A stretch of DNA of 64,000 nucleotides from Albula goreensis (taxonomy: Eukaryota > Chordata > Actinopteri > Albuliformes > Albulidae), in assembly GCA_022829145.1 (NCBI GenBank), contig CM040744.1, positions 10,017,001-10,081,000 of the forward strand, in the 5' to 3' direction. The translations under genes were made by a program, and so were the position numbers. Below are positions 26,640 through 39,100 of this stretch, piece by piece. Each line of letters opens with the position of its first letter. The stretch's first letter is position 1. Below the pieces are notes generated by a model, which saw nothing but the letters and a program-made list of their open reading frames with translations, searched no databases and was not told the DNA's origin.

Positions 26640-27160
26640 CAGTATAGTCGCCAATTCCAATGGATCCTGTGTGGCTCCGATTACATATGGCTGTATGCCC
26701 CCTGCCTACGTCTGTGCATCTGAAAACTTGCTTAAAGAGAAAGCGACGGCACTGTCTAAGCCAATCGACGCCAGAGGCAAACGACATTGTGTCTTTCTAT
26801 TGGACCACAAGTGAACAGCATTGTCCAATCGGATTTTTTAATGTAGAAAGATCTTGGCAAGCATTGCAGGTTGCCTCGTTCGACTTCGACCTGATTGGTG
26901 GAGGCTGGCTAGTTCAGAGACTGGGAAAGCCTTCGATTTCTGCGCTGTACAATTCCGACAGTACCGTCTGACACTGCCGTAACCGAAGCTAAAACTTTGG
27001 CTTCGGGCCAGTAACTCTCACAATTCTCTCATTTTCATTTTCAATGTAGTTCGTCAAATCAGAGCAAAAAAATTCCAGTCTTGCAAAGGGCAGGACTACT
27101 GCTCACTCCTTTTAGGGGTGTTGTGGTTTTTCCTCTTGCCCACCCGATTGGACCTTTCTC
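26640..27160 (+). promoter_or_regulatory. CCAAT-box cluster, candidate promoter of an unknown transcript
   Basis: Seven CCAAT pentamers, counting both strands, lie within 500 bases: 26651, 26657, 26761, 26799 (inverted), 26825, 26894 (inverted) and 27147 (inverted). About one would be expected by chance. The patch is richer in CpG than its surroundings and is followed by a strong splice donor at 27201. Multi-CCAAT promoters are typical of NF-Y-driven, often proliferation-linked genes. The gene served is not recognised. Confidence 0.45.
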
Positions 27161-29700
27161 TGCACGAAATTACCGTGCTTCTGAAGAAGCAAGTATGGTG
27201 GTAAGTAGTTGAATCGATAGAAAAGTCCAAAGTGTTGGAATATGGCAGGAAGGTTGTAACATTGTTGCACACTTTTGGAATGTAGTGTGTGATAATGTTC
27301 CGAAGACTGTACTGCAGAATGCATATGTTAAATTGCTAATTGTCTTTGCTTTTTAGATGGCTAATTTTACGGTAAATCGGCGTTATCGCTGAATATGTAT
27401 CATGCATTCTCTATGTGAAGCTGTGTAGCCATCTGGCTAGATGCCCTAGTTTTGCTCGCGATGACTCATGCAGAGGGAATAACGTTACTTCGTAAAAGTG
27501 AGCAGCACGCTAATAAAAAAAATCTAACAAGCGTTCTCTGTTCTGCAGCGTTGGCTTTTCTCTCATCTCTTTTAGATTTTGTGTGCAATTTCTTGCCACA
27601 AAATGTTAACTTTTACGCTGTGGTAACAGATGAATTGCTCAGCTGCAGTGGATCAGTGGACCATTTTAGATATTGATGGCAGATATCGGCAATGACAAGG
27701 TTAAGAAAAAAAACGTAAAACATAAGAGGTCCTTTAAGGCAACCAGCTTCGTGGTAATTTAGGGTACTTATTTTGACAATTAACACTATATGGAATTTCC
27801 TTAGTTGTTCGTTATATTGTCAGACTTGGACAGGTTGAGGCTTTTACAGAAATTGCGTTGCCCTATATTTAGACACAAAAAGATGAAGTCATCCCTAACC
27901 TGCAGTTGTAAGTGCTTCTGCATCAGAACGAATGGAAAAGCCTCAGTGGCACCTCATATACAAATACATGCTTTGGCAAAGATGCACGTTGTTATAAATG
28001 TAGCCTAATAAAACTAATGGTTTTGGTGCTGCACATATGAGTTTCATTTTAATGGATAAAGTATATCGTAATTCCTTGATCTTGCAGCGTTATCTCCTGG
28101 GTTGAATGTGTCCTGCCCAGACACTGCAGTCCCGGAAGTGCCAGTGAGGACAATATGGTAAGACACTATCGTGATTTTAGAAGTATGCAAATACATTCAT
28201 TAAACTGGAGCTTAAACGACCAAGCGCAAATCGGTAAGGCACAGATATGAACACGGAATTTGTCGGTACGAATCTCTGACCTCTTTATTCGCTGATGTCA
28301 TTCTCTCTAAGATTTACTTTACACCATATTCCCTTTGTTTGAAATGTCTCTTATCGCATGGATTTTCACACAGCTGTCTGGAAATCTGAATAATGGATTA
28401 GAATTTTATTTCTCTGTAACAATGTTTTTAAATAGCCTGAGATATTGCAACATTTGTCAGATGGGTCACATTAATGGTAAAGGTTTTATTTCTTCATTCA
28501 TGGTTTTGAGATTAGAAGGAATTTATCACATACAGTGTTTGGTGTGGATTTGCTTTACTACTTTAGGCTGGGGCTCATCAGTTTAACCTGGGATTCTACA
28601 ATCCTGTAGATTGGTCTGCAATCATCAGGTCTTTAGCATGGATTACTCCTGACACTTTTCATAGTTAAGGTAACCTTGAATCTGTAATAGCAGGCCTTGG
28701 ATGCTATGGGGACTTGATTAGTTGCACCAGTTACAGAAACGTGTACATATAGTTTGAAGTCTGCATGTACATTGAAATGTAAATTAAACTATTCACTCAT
28801 ATTGTGTATTGTTTGTTTGCATAATCTCTACCTAATATCAAAAATATTTTTTTTTCCATGTACTTCTTATCTTATCTGGTCTGTAGACACCAGCTTAAGA
28901 ATCCAACTGAAGCCAGCAATGGAGGCTTTCCTGAGGTAAATGGCAGTTGATTGGGGGATAACACATGTATTTATGACTGGCTATTTACACTGAGATCTCA
29001 TTATGATAACAACTGCATGGATTATCATTCAAATATTTGACCGCTACATGCCCCCTTCAAGGATAACTTGTAATATTGTGCATTTATCAAAGCATACATT
29101 AACATTTACAGTAATCTTTTTTTCTCTGAAGCAATTTGGCTAAAGTGTTACTTTTTAAAGGTTCAACAGTGATACCCACCTTGGGATTAGAATGTGTGGC
29201 TCTCATATCCTGAGACTTGTCATCTTTCTACAATAGTACTTCTGTGGATCAAGCTCTTCCTGCAATTGCAATGTTTTACTATGCATAATGCACAAACTAT
29301 AATATGAGGGACTACACTGTGGACTGAACATGAAAAATATTAATGTTATACTTAATGCAGTATCGGTTTTGTCTCAAATTCATTTCATGTTCTCTTCAGA
29401 TAAAATGTCTGATTTTAAAATACTCCACATAATGTGATTAGGAGTAAAAAGTGATTTTTGTCATCTTTTAGTCAAGTGTAATAAATAAAGTATCCGTGTT
29501 TGAAAAACTCATGTGCATCTTTAATGTCTTTACAGCGATGGCGGCAGATTACCATTGCTGGTCAGATATGGTGACATAAAATCAACATTCCTGTCTCGAG
29601 ACACAGGTTAAATATGTCTGCACCTGAACCAACATAAGAGAAATTGCATCGTCCTGCATGTTTTCCTTGAATCATGTAACTTCCATTTTGATTGATTTTT
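27000..29700 (+). ncRNA. candidate spliced transcript of unknown function
   Basis: Downstream of the CCAAT cluster are four segments with good splice borders. Exon 1 ends at 27200 before GTAAGT. Exon 2 is 28088-28157 (CTTGCAG to GTAAGA). Exon 3 is 28887-28935 (TCTGTAG to GTAAAT). Exon 4 starts at 29536 after CTTTACAG. No frame stays open through all of them, so a long non-coding RNA fits best. The last two exons share a 30-residue small ORF (see findings). A first exon of a diverged protein gene cannot be excluded. The whole model is inferred from splice-site reading only. Confidence 0.3.
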
Positions 29701-32700
29701 AGTATGTGGTGTAACATTACATTGGGGGATATTTTGCCCTTGTATGCATTTCTATTAGACAATGTAATGATGTATTAGAGATTTTAAGCCTCAACTGTGC
29801 ATACTAGCTATTGGGGAAGAAACAGCCCCATGTCCGCAACCAAAACCAACACACGGGGGGAGGGGGAAATGTATCCTGCTTCACACTTGCTTCCAGAATC
29901 TTCCATTCTGATCAATTTTGATGTGTGAGTATTGGTTCGGTCATGGTGTTTGGGACCTTTTCTACTTTAACACATTTGTAATGAATAACATATAGGTATA
30001 TTAGGGACTCTAAGCCTTGATGATGCAACATTTTTGGATAAAACTTACAAACCAACTCAAAACTGCAAATAACACAATCAAGGGACCGCACTGCGTGTGC
30101 TGATTGTTCATGGGCTCCATAGGTGGCTGTCAAGGGCCTAGATAATCTTCTCTGATGGGATGGCAGAATGTCTTACACTTATCACAACCTGAACAGTTAC
30201 ATCAGTCTCTCTTATTTTACATAGCTCTTGAGAGGGTTTTACTGAGGCTGAGAGTCCCCACAAACGTACTAATGGCTTAGTATTTTTTTTTTTGTTTTTC
30301 AACTTTGCTAATATAATTCTATATGTTAGCCATATATGTCACGATGTATAGACATAGCTGTAGAAATGCATTGTTTCCTTGTGGTAAGTGATTGAGATGC
30401 TGCCACGGATTTGAGACACTGATGAATGGTGCTATTTTGGACTTGTATCAGCTCCTGGTAAGGTAGCGCTGATGGTTTTTTTCTTTAATATTCTTGTTTT
30501 TAAGAAGGTTTTGGTTCTTTGTTAGGTGGTTGTATCTTGGTGTGGATTGACTTTGATTTTCTGTTGCTTTCTGTGTGGCTTTCTCATTGGGTGCAAGATG
30601 GACAAAAAATTGAAAAAGGGAGATGCAAGAATTGAAGGCTGAAATAAGTTGGAATAGGAGCAATCACAAAACTGCAGTCTTGATACCATTTCCCTTGAAT
30701 TGCTAACAGTCAAAATTACAATTTCAAATATCTAAATTTGACAAAATCTTCCATGCTTACTGACTTTTTGCCATCATATCCATTTCATTGGCAGTATTGG
30801 AGGTGGAGTGTGTTTTCCCCCTTTGATAGTCAATGTAATTACCTATTGAGTCTTTAATAAGTAGGACACCATCACTACCCTGTCATTAAATCTGGGGCTT
30901 GAGTAGGAATGTGCCTCACATGTTAGTACATTCATATCCCTATACATCAATATATACATTCATATATGCATGAAATGTCCATTAAATATATAAAATAGTT
31001 TTCTGATGTTTTAAATTGTGTCTAAGATGCAAACTTTGCAAAAACACATTAACTGTTGTTGCAAACTGCTATACAAATTGCTATTTTTCCAGATACACAC
31101 TGTTTGTAGTTTTGGTTGATATCCGCTAATGTACAGTTTGTATGGAATATTATCTCCCTCTAACTGTGTTCCAAAAAGACTAACTGTAGTTGCTTCATTT
31201 ATCTCATGTATCACAATATAGAAAATGATTAGAGTAGTTTAATTTACAGGTAAGACATGTGTAAATGAAGTATAAAAAGGTCAATTGTAAGAGCAAAAGG
31301 TAATGTTACACACTGAGATTATGCAATACCACATTTTATGCTTTTGTATTTTTTACAAAGTTTCTTTGATTTGATCATGATGCTGTGTAATTATGGAATC
31401 TTTTCCCATAATCTTATCCTTTTGGAAAACTTTTCCATTGGATTAAACAGGTCTATATATGTGTAATATGTCAGTAATATCCCATACCTATGCCTCATCT
31501 ACAAAACCTTAAAAACTGTTACAACTGGCACGTTACAATCTCCTAATGAGGTAAATGTATAACATGTAAATTAACCGTAAATGGACAATCTTTTTCATGT
31601 ATTAAATCAGTTCTGCTATTATACTGTAATATTGTACTTTTAACAGTGAAAATAGTAGCCACGTTATTATGAGGGGAAAAAAGCTTGTTTTTCACAACTA
31701 AATTTATATTTAAAGAACATTGTTTAGTATTTGCAGTTTTGTCTTTGCCTCCTGTAAATCCATACCCTCGACAAATCTAATGTGATAACCAACTTGAAAG
31801 CCCACATTAGGTTGTTGTAGGTTGTCTTGTTTTCCCATGGTGCACACTTTCCTAGCTTTGTTAATCTCCCCTCTGATTTGTATTAGCTGCATGTCCTGTC
31901 CTCTGTTCTTTCTTTTATCTATCTGCAGTTTAGATTCCTCTGTTAGACTAGGAATGCTAACTGTTTTGTACATAGCGGGTGACGGCATTAAGTAAAATTG
32001 GCGTAAGTCTGTTCACTATAAGTATATATAATGTCAGTATGGGCTCTTATATTTACAACTGTGTATGATTGATAAACACCAGCTTTGTAAGTATTGCAAG
32101 TCCAGACATATTGGTGCACTGAATATGTGTGGGACATCTGGAGCTGTTGGACCTGTGTTATGTAATTATGTGCAGGCCTAAATGAACAGTAAATTGCAGT
32201 AACTGGGGTCCTTTCCTTTGAGCTGGTTTTCCAACAAATTTGCCTCAATTATGTTTCACTGAGGGCTTATTTCAATACCAGTGTGAATTTAACACCTGAG
32301 GACTGTTAATTACTGAATTAGTCCCCCTGATTCAGATTAATGGTGTTCAGATTAACTAGAACTAGGAGGACCTGCTCTGACAAATCGTATTTGGTAGAAA
32401 AAAAGAGCACATTGTATATATAACTATATCTCAAAGAATTAGTTGTATGATTGGATACTAATTACTAAATGGGTTGTGATTTAATTGAAAATCACACAAA
32501 CAGCATGTGAATATATATATCTGGACTTGCAGTATGTGATATCTAACAGTAATAATGCACTACAAATATACCATGTATTTTTGTCAATTGCAGTAGTTAA
32601 ATAAATATGCAAGGTCCTAAAATATGGCTGCCATTTTGTCTTCTTGTGAAATACATACTGTATAACCTTCACTGCAAGAGGCATTATCCCCATGGGTCAC

Positions 32701-35700
32701 ATTCAGCACCAGCTACACATGTAAGGCAAAGTAATATTACTGCAAAAATGCATAAGTTTAAATGACACTGAAGAATGTCTTCATTTACTCTTTGGAGGAA
32801 GTCAGTTGGTGTCTTGAATGGGTGAGCATGGTTCACCAGCAACTTTCAGTATTAACAATAGACTAGTTAGTCTCTTTGCCAGTAAGTTAAAAGAAGGTGT
32901 TTGCCAAAACACTCAATTGCTGCATTAATCTTCAAAGTGTACAGGGATAATTAAGAATCAAAGCATTCATCATTATGTGGTTAGCAGCAAAAATGCACCA
33001 TTCTGTTCAATATTTATATCTTCCTGCCAAACTAAAACATTGCCAAGTCTTGTCCATCACAGATTTTGTTTTAACTATTTATGAGATTTAGAAAAAATGT
33101 GGATTTAGAGTATGATAAACATTGTTTAAATGTATAGTTATGTATGAAAATGTGGCAATGAGATGGTGTAGACACTACAATGAAAGACTTCACATCAGGT
33201 TTCCTAATATGGACAAGATAAGCAGCTGTGGTCACTGCTCCTGAAATGGTCCAGCACAAGGCAGGAAGTATGACCAAAGACTGCAATTCAGAGACATGCT
33301 GTTCTGCACTGACTATGAAATGGGATCTCAGACAATAGATTATTGTCAAAATTGAAGAAAATTGCTACAGTGCCGACATGTCTGTACCTGGAGAAAGGAA
33401 TTTGCCATTCAGAGACATAGACAGAATATCAAAAACAAAGATATGTGGGAGATATTGGCCATGTGGAATGCAAACATAACTGAATAACCTGCAGAAATCA
33501 GTATGAATGCATTGAAGAAATCCAATTGTGCCCTCTAGTGGATGCTCTGAGAAACATCCCATTGCATTAACTGAACTGTTCTCTTGGTTAATACCTCCAT
33601 ATTTGGCCATGTTATATCACAATGTCATCAGTCATCGGTCATCAGACATGCACTTCATGTTTTAGAGCAAATTTCAATCACAAGAGAATTTTTCTCTCAA
33701 GAGAAAATATATGATGTTCACACTGTAATAGTGGACAGATGAATTAACCATGTGGTTTCCCACATAACATTATTACTTTTCCTGGTTTCCCTGATTTCTA
33801 GACATTGAAAAAAATCACTGAAATCGTCACATGGCCCAAGTGCTAGCTTATTTTGGCACGCATTGGTCATGTTTCATATCTCACTTTCTGTACAGTTGTA
33901 CCATTACCTTAGGGGTGAACATAGTTAGCCTAGTCTACTATGATACTTGCTTGGCACCAGCTGTGATGTTTTTTTTTTTTTTTTTTTTTAAATATCCTTA
34001 TTAAGTTTAAAAGGTCATGTATGCCGAAGAATTTTCTGTGTTACTTTATCTGACTGTCTTGCAATAACAATGTCTTCCCACAGGAGGGTGCAAGTATGCA
34101 TAATTTAATCAGATGAGAAAATAAACGGGAAAAATGACATTTGTGCTTGTGTTCATATTTTACTTCAGTCTGCTTTTTCCTCCATTTACCAGTGAAAACA
34201 TAATGGCTCTGATAATTTATGGCAATATAGGGCTAAATATGGCTATGGTTTCTGGGTACAGCATGGTAGTTTAAATATACTTTAAGTAATAAATACTGCA
34301 GTCAAGAAGTTAAAAAGTTGAATATGACAGTGCCATTATAACATCAACTGTTATCAAATTCTATTCCACTGAAAGTAAAGTGTCATTGAGTTACATTCAA
34401 TATAGTGCATCCATGTAACATCCTTTTGTGTTAAGTCTCAATAGCAGTATGTTGATAATTTGAAAAACTGACAGATCCTTCTTGACATCAGTCCCCTGGA
34501 AATATTTACCCCTTCAGTCCATTGAAACTATTGAAACTTCCAAATAAGAATTTCAGTGAAAACTTTGACAGATCATTTTATTTCAGCAAACACAGAGCAC
34601 AATCAAGTGTCCGTGAGTTGAAACAGGCAGCAAATTCATAGCCCGTCAAGATGCATGCCTACTAGACATGCTCGAATAAAACCTGTCTGTTTCTATGGTA
34701 TGTCAAAAGACCCTATACAAAAGCAAGGTCCTCAACAAGGTCAGCTCATCTGCTCCTTCCCTTCCTCCTCTTTCACTGTACATTCTATAGCGTACACATA
34801 CGTTCATTGTTGCTGCTGTTATTATACACTCTATAATCTAACTTTCTATGACAAAATGTAAGCTGATCTAGATAGGAGCAATCATCAAACAGCAATAGTG
34901 TAAAGACACTCTTATCCAAAGCAATTTGCAAAGTTGTCATAGAAAATGAATAATGACCTTAAATTATTGTGTTATGTTTTACACTGTCAAAGTTAATAAT
35001 TGGGATATAAATTGTAACTTTGCCAGTACTTTTTTGGTAGTTTATTGTCAATTATTAGTGTGTAATACAGGAGGGAGGAGAGAGAATAGGAAGTATGAAA
35101 TTTGCAAAGTAATTTATCTTATCAGAAAATCCTCTCAGGTTATGAAGCTGATATTCCCTGATATTTCCATGCAGATATGAGTTGTAGTTCAAAACAGATG
35201 AATAGGGTAATGCATATATAACACATGATCTTACATTTAAAAATGCAGATTCCAAACTGTAGAAGCTAATAAAGATGCAGGCAGAAAAAAACGTTTGACA
35301 AAGCGTTTGAATTTATGAAGGCTAGGCACCTGGCTCAGTATTGTGGACAGTTTCTCCCGTGTGTGGGCTCCACAGTGTTGGAGGCCAACTCAAGGCTTCA
35401 TTTGCCTGTGGTTTACTCTGTTGATGAGGTTTTCATTCAGAGCAGATTTTGCTTTAACTCAAGTGCAAACCCTTTCCAAGACAGGAGTCTTCAGCTTTAA
35501 CATAGCTATATGGTGTTGATTTGTTACGTACAGCCTTAAAGGCCGTAACCAGTGTGTTAAATTCAATCTTTTGCTCAATGGCTCAGACACTTCCTTCACA
35601 AACAAGTTCTTGTTCATGATCCTGGTCCAAATAGCCCATAACATCATATAGTTCAATTCAACAGTCCATTCAGCTGTTCTGTGGAACCCAAGGAAAGGAA

Positions 35701-36050
35701 GAGTAGTCTAAACTTGCAAATGTCAGAATCTGACACATACATTTCATCATACTCTTTCAAATAAAATATCTATCACTTTTGCTTTTAGTATGTTCATTAT
35801 TATTGTCTCAATACCAGCAACCTGATTTAGCAGTTGTGATCTGAGAAGATATTGAAACTGTTCTGTCCAAAGAAATTAAAAAAAATAGTTTGTGTAACAA
35901 CGCTGGCGCACTAGACACTAATCTCTCCATATCTGCACATAGATCAGTTGCTGCCTAGCTACACTGCACTTCAAAAAGCCCAGAATAGCACCCGAGTCCA
36001 GTATTATCTTCTGTGATGGAATTCAGACGTCTCAGAACCTTTTTCCACTC
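29700..36050. other. intergenic, AT-rich
   Basis: No gene is supported on either strand. Two stretches near 29.68 and 29.90 kb look like diverged duplicates (see findings). A poly-T run is at 33969. The longest open frames (82-92 codons on the minus strand near 31.7 and 33.1 kb) have no recognisable domains and no good exon borders. Confidence 0.55.
33969..33989. repeat. poly-T tract
   Basis: A run of 21 T in intergenic sequence. Confidence 0.85.
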
Positions 36051-36054
36051 TTCT

Positions 36055-36159
36055 GTTTTTCACGCATGCGCACTTTCGTAGGCCTTCAAGACATCAATAT
36101 GGCGTAGCGGAGGAGTGAAACCTGAACGAGCGTTTGGGGGAAAATCGCAGGGAGACAAA
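36055..36159 (+). promoter_or_regulatory. apc: candidate apc promoter 1B and non-coding first exon
   Basis: A full NRF1 motif (CGCATGCGCA, 36063-36072) is followed about 25 bases later by a YY1 motif (AATATGGCG, 36096-36104) and a donor (AAA before GTAAGA at 36160). NRF1 plus a YY1 site just inside the transcript is a classic TATA-less start. Human APC promoter 1B also depends on a YY1 motif, the one hit in GAPPS families. Assignment to apc rests on orientation, position 13 kb upstream of the first coding exon and that parallel. It could instead serve another transcript. Confidence 0.5.
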
Positions 36160-39100
36160 GTAAGAAAGTTTCGCTCAGGCTTGGTTTGAGGGGGGGAGGA
36201 ACAAAAAGTTATTTGCGAGATATACTGTCCCGATAGAGTAATAGCTTTTCTTTAAAAAAAAAATCCTTTCGGTGCATGTGTTGACAGAAATCAAAAGAGA
36301 ATAGCTGGGATTGTTAACGATAGCCAGCTAGCGACTAGCCCTTCGTGTCAGGTTAGTTAGCTGACTGCGTTAGAAAGGTTAAAGTTAACACTGGCTAACT
36401 TTGCTCTGCTACCTGATCCGCTGCATCCTCCGTGTTGTCAACAGGCAATCCGGGGAACTTAGAAAAACACTTTTGAGAACGAATGCAGCTACTGTCTTCA
36501 CAAAGTTTAATGTACAATTTTAGGATACCTGACTATTGGTGTGGAGTAAGATAACTTGGGAATTGATTCTAAACTATTCAGACAGCTGTGCTCGTGTAGC
36601 TGCTGCCAGACAACAAGCTAGTTGGCGATAACCGTTGAGTAGAAAAGATCTACAAGCAAAGAATTGAGCTAATAACAACAACCTGTAAAGTTAGCGAACT
36701 ACACTTACTTCACTTGAGTTTTACGTTTTGTATTGTCGTCACAGAAAGAAGAAGAAAAGAATATGTCTCTGGTGGCTTGTATTGTACCATTTTATGGTTG
36801 GGTAACTTGACTATCAAAAGGGAGCGAGCTTATGTTTTGTCTAGATTCGTAGTATCTGAAACAAATCATGATTTATTGGCTGAGTCTAATATCTTGCTTG
36901 TCCTTCCGAACTGTAACCTCATTTATTTTTTTACCAGCTCTTTTATTAGTGTAATGAAATTGGTTGAATACTTTTGTTTACATGTTTCACCTATACCATC
37001 TCTCGGATACATTGTTGATAATCAGAGATCACTTGTTATCTTAGGTAGCAAACCATTTTGTCTAGTCGGATAAACAGTTCTCAAGCATTAATCATCGTTC
37101 CTCTAAATTAAACAACGGAAGTCTATATATGTGATCCAGTTTTGTCACAATAAAAGGTGTTCATGCAGTAGAGCTGTCATTGTATTAATTTATGTTGACC
37201 TTGACTGCGCTTTGGTGTGCTGATCTGAATTTTCAGTCTTGTATGACGAACTGTTCCACTGGTTCTCCTCATCGTTACTTTTGCTGAGTGCATTCTAGGT
37301 GCATGACAATAAAGTCCATAAAAGTTGTTGGATCCAAATTCAGGCCTGTTAGCTTGGCTAGACTTGACTGGTGCGTAAATGTGGATTTTTTTTTATAGCC
37401 TTCTTACCAATCCTGCAGTCTTGTAGGGATGAGGTTATTTAAATTCCCAGTGTATTGGTACTATATGTATGCCTAAGGAAAATACTTGAACTTTGTAAAG
37501 TTTTAGCTGAGTTTTTGTATTGCTGATGGCACTTTAACACAGATAAAGAGACTGAATGAAACGTCGTTTAAGATGTCATCTTGCATAGATCAGCATCGCG
37601 CACATCTTCTGAGCTGATCATTTTAGAGCTGGAGAAAGGTAGGGTCAGGTTTAATGTGCAAGGTACTTGATTATCTTAAATGTGGGATATAAGGAACCCA
37701 GGAAAGCACGGTGCTGCCTCTTCAGCTAATACACAGGCAAGAATATTTATTAAGAATGTCACAGAAACAAAACACAATATGTAATATGTTGTCAGTTACT
37801 TTGGCCTTTTCATGTCCTTTCTGGATCATCAGCATTGACATTTGAATTAAGACAAAACCTAGGTGTTTCTCACTTTTAAATATGTCAGTTGGGTATATCA
37901 CTATTGTAGTTCAATGGAAGAAGATGGTCTATTTAAAAAAAACAGCATAACATACAGAAAGAACACAACCAAGGATTACTTTATTGGGCTCCTGGAAAAA
38001 GCTTGCCTTAAAGGTTTTAGATGACACGCTGTCTAAAGCTGTTGGGATCTTCAGTCTGAGTGAAGCCGATTACAAAGCGCTCTGTTTTTTTTCCTGCCAC
38101 ATCAGAGGAATTTATGGCATTAAAAATTCTGACAGATTTGCTGTTCCGGGGGAAGAGAGGAGTATAAAATTGGAGTCTGTGTTACTGAACACCACTGCAG
38201 AATCCACAATGGAAGTGACAAAAGTATGATCCAGTTACATTAATGTCCTTCAAACGTGTTTATGACCCGGTCTGCTTTTTGTACTGCTACTCTTTTACTG
38301 TGGTCAACTCTGCCCATTTGTAGAAGCTGTCTGCGGGTGTTGGCGTAGCAAACAGCGATCTTTGTCCTTTTACAGTTTCAGATAGGCATTACTGGAATTA
38401 TTCAAAGCTGTCCAATGCATTACATCCTCAGAGCATCATTTTACATGGAATAGCCCCTTTTTTTACAATTTAGGAACTGCACAAAAATGAGAAAACAGAA
38501 AGAAATGCAATGGTTGGACAAATCTGATTAGTTACCTGATGTTTTGTAGGAATAGGTATCCTAGAGGAACATTGACTGTAATGGTGTTTTATTGTTTGAG
38601 GCATATTTTATCTGAAGACATAGGCCTAGTGTTTTCCAGCCTGCTTTGTGGATGAATTAGTGTGAGCAAAGGAGTTCTGAGTTGCTCTCTTCTGAAGACA
38701 TGCTGGTGACTCACTAAGGTCTTCAGTAGGTTGAAGAATAAAAGGCAAAGCTAGCCTGTTATTTTTATTCTTAAAAAACATAGACCTAAGGTAATGTTTG
38801 TCCCTTATGAATCTCTTTCACTCTCTCTTACTGTCAGACATCCACTTGTGCATGTCTAAAGTAAGCGATTTGCCTAGACAAATCCCCTTACTTATATGTG
38901 ACTATTTTGTCAAGTTGTGTTCCACTTTATGCTAATATCTGTGAGTATTATGGTCGTGCAGATTGTTAGAATGCTTTTAACTCAGGAAAACATAGAGTGG
39001 TTGGCAAGACAGTGGGATGTTTGTCCGCATTACAATCACACTATCACCACGGTTAAGGTTTCATCCATGAATAACGCAGCAGAAAAGACTGAATGCAGAC

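Noticed and set aside
26660-26971. 104-codon frame over the CCAAT cluster
   Set aside because: Composition is that of a promoter region and no family is recognised; the CCAAT boxes themselves explain the sequence better.
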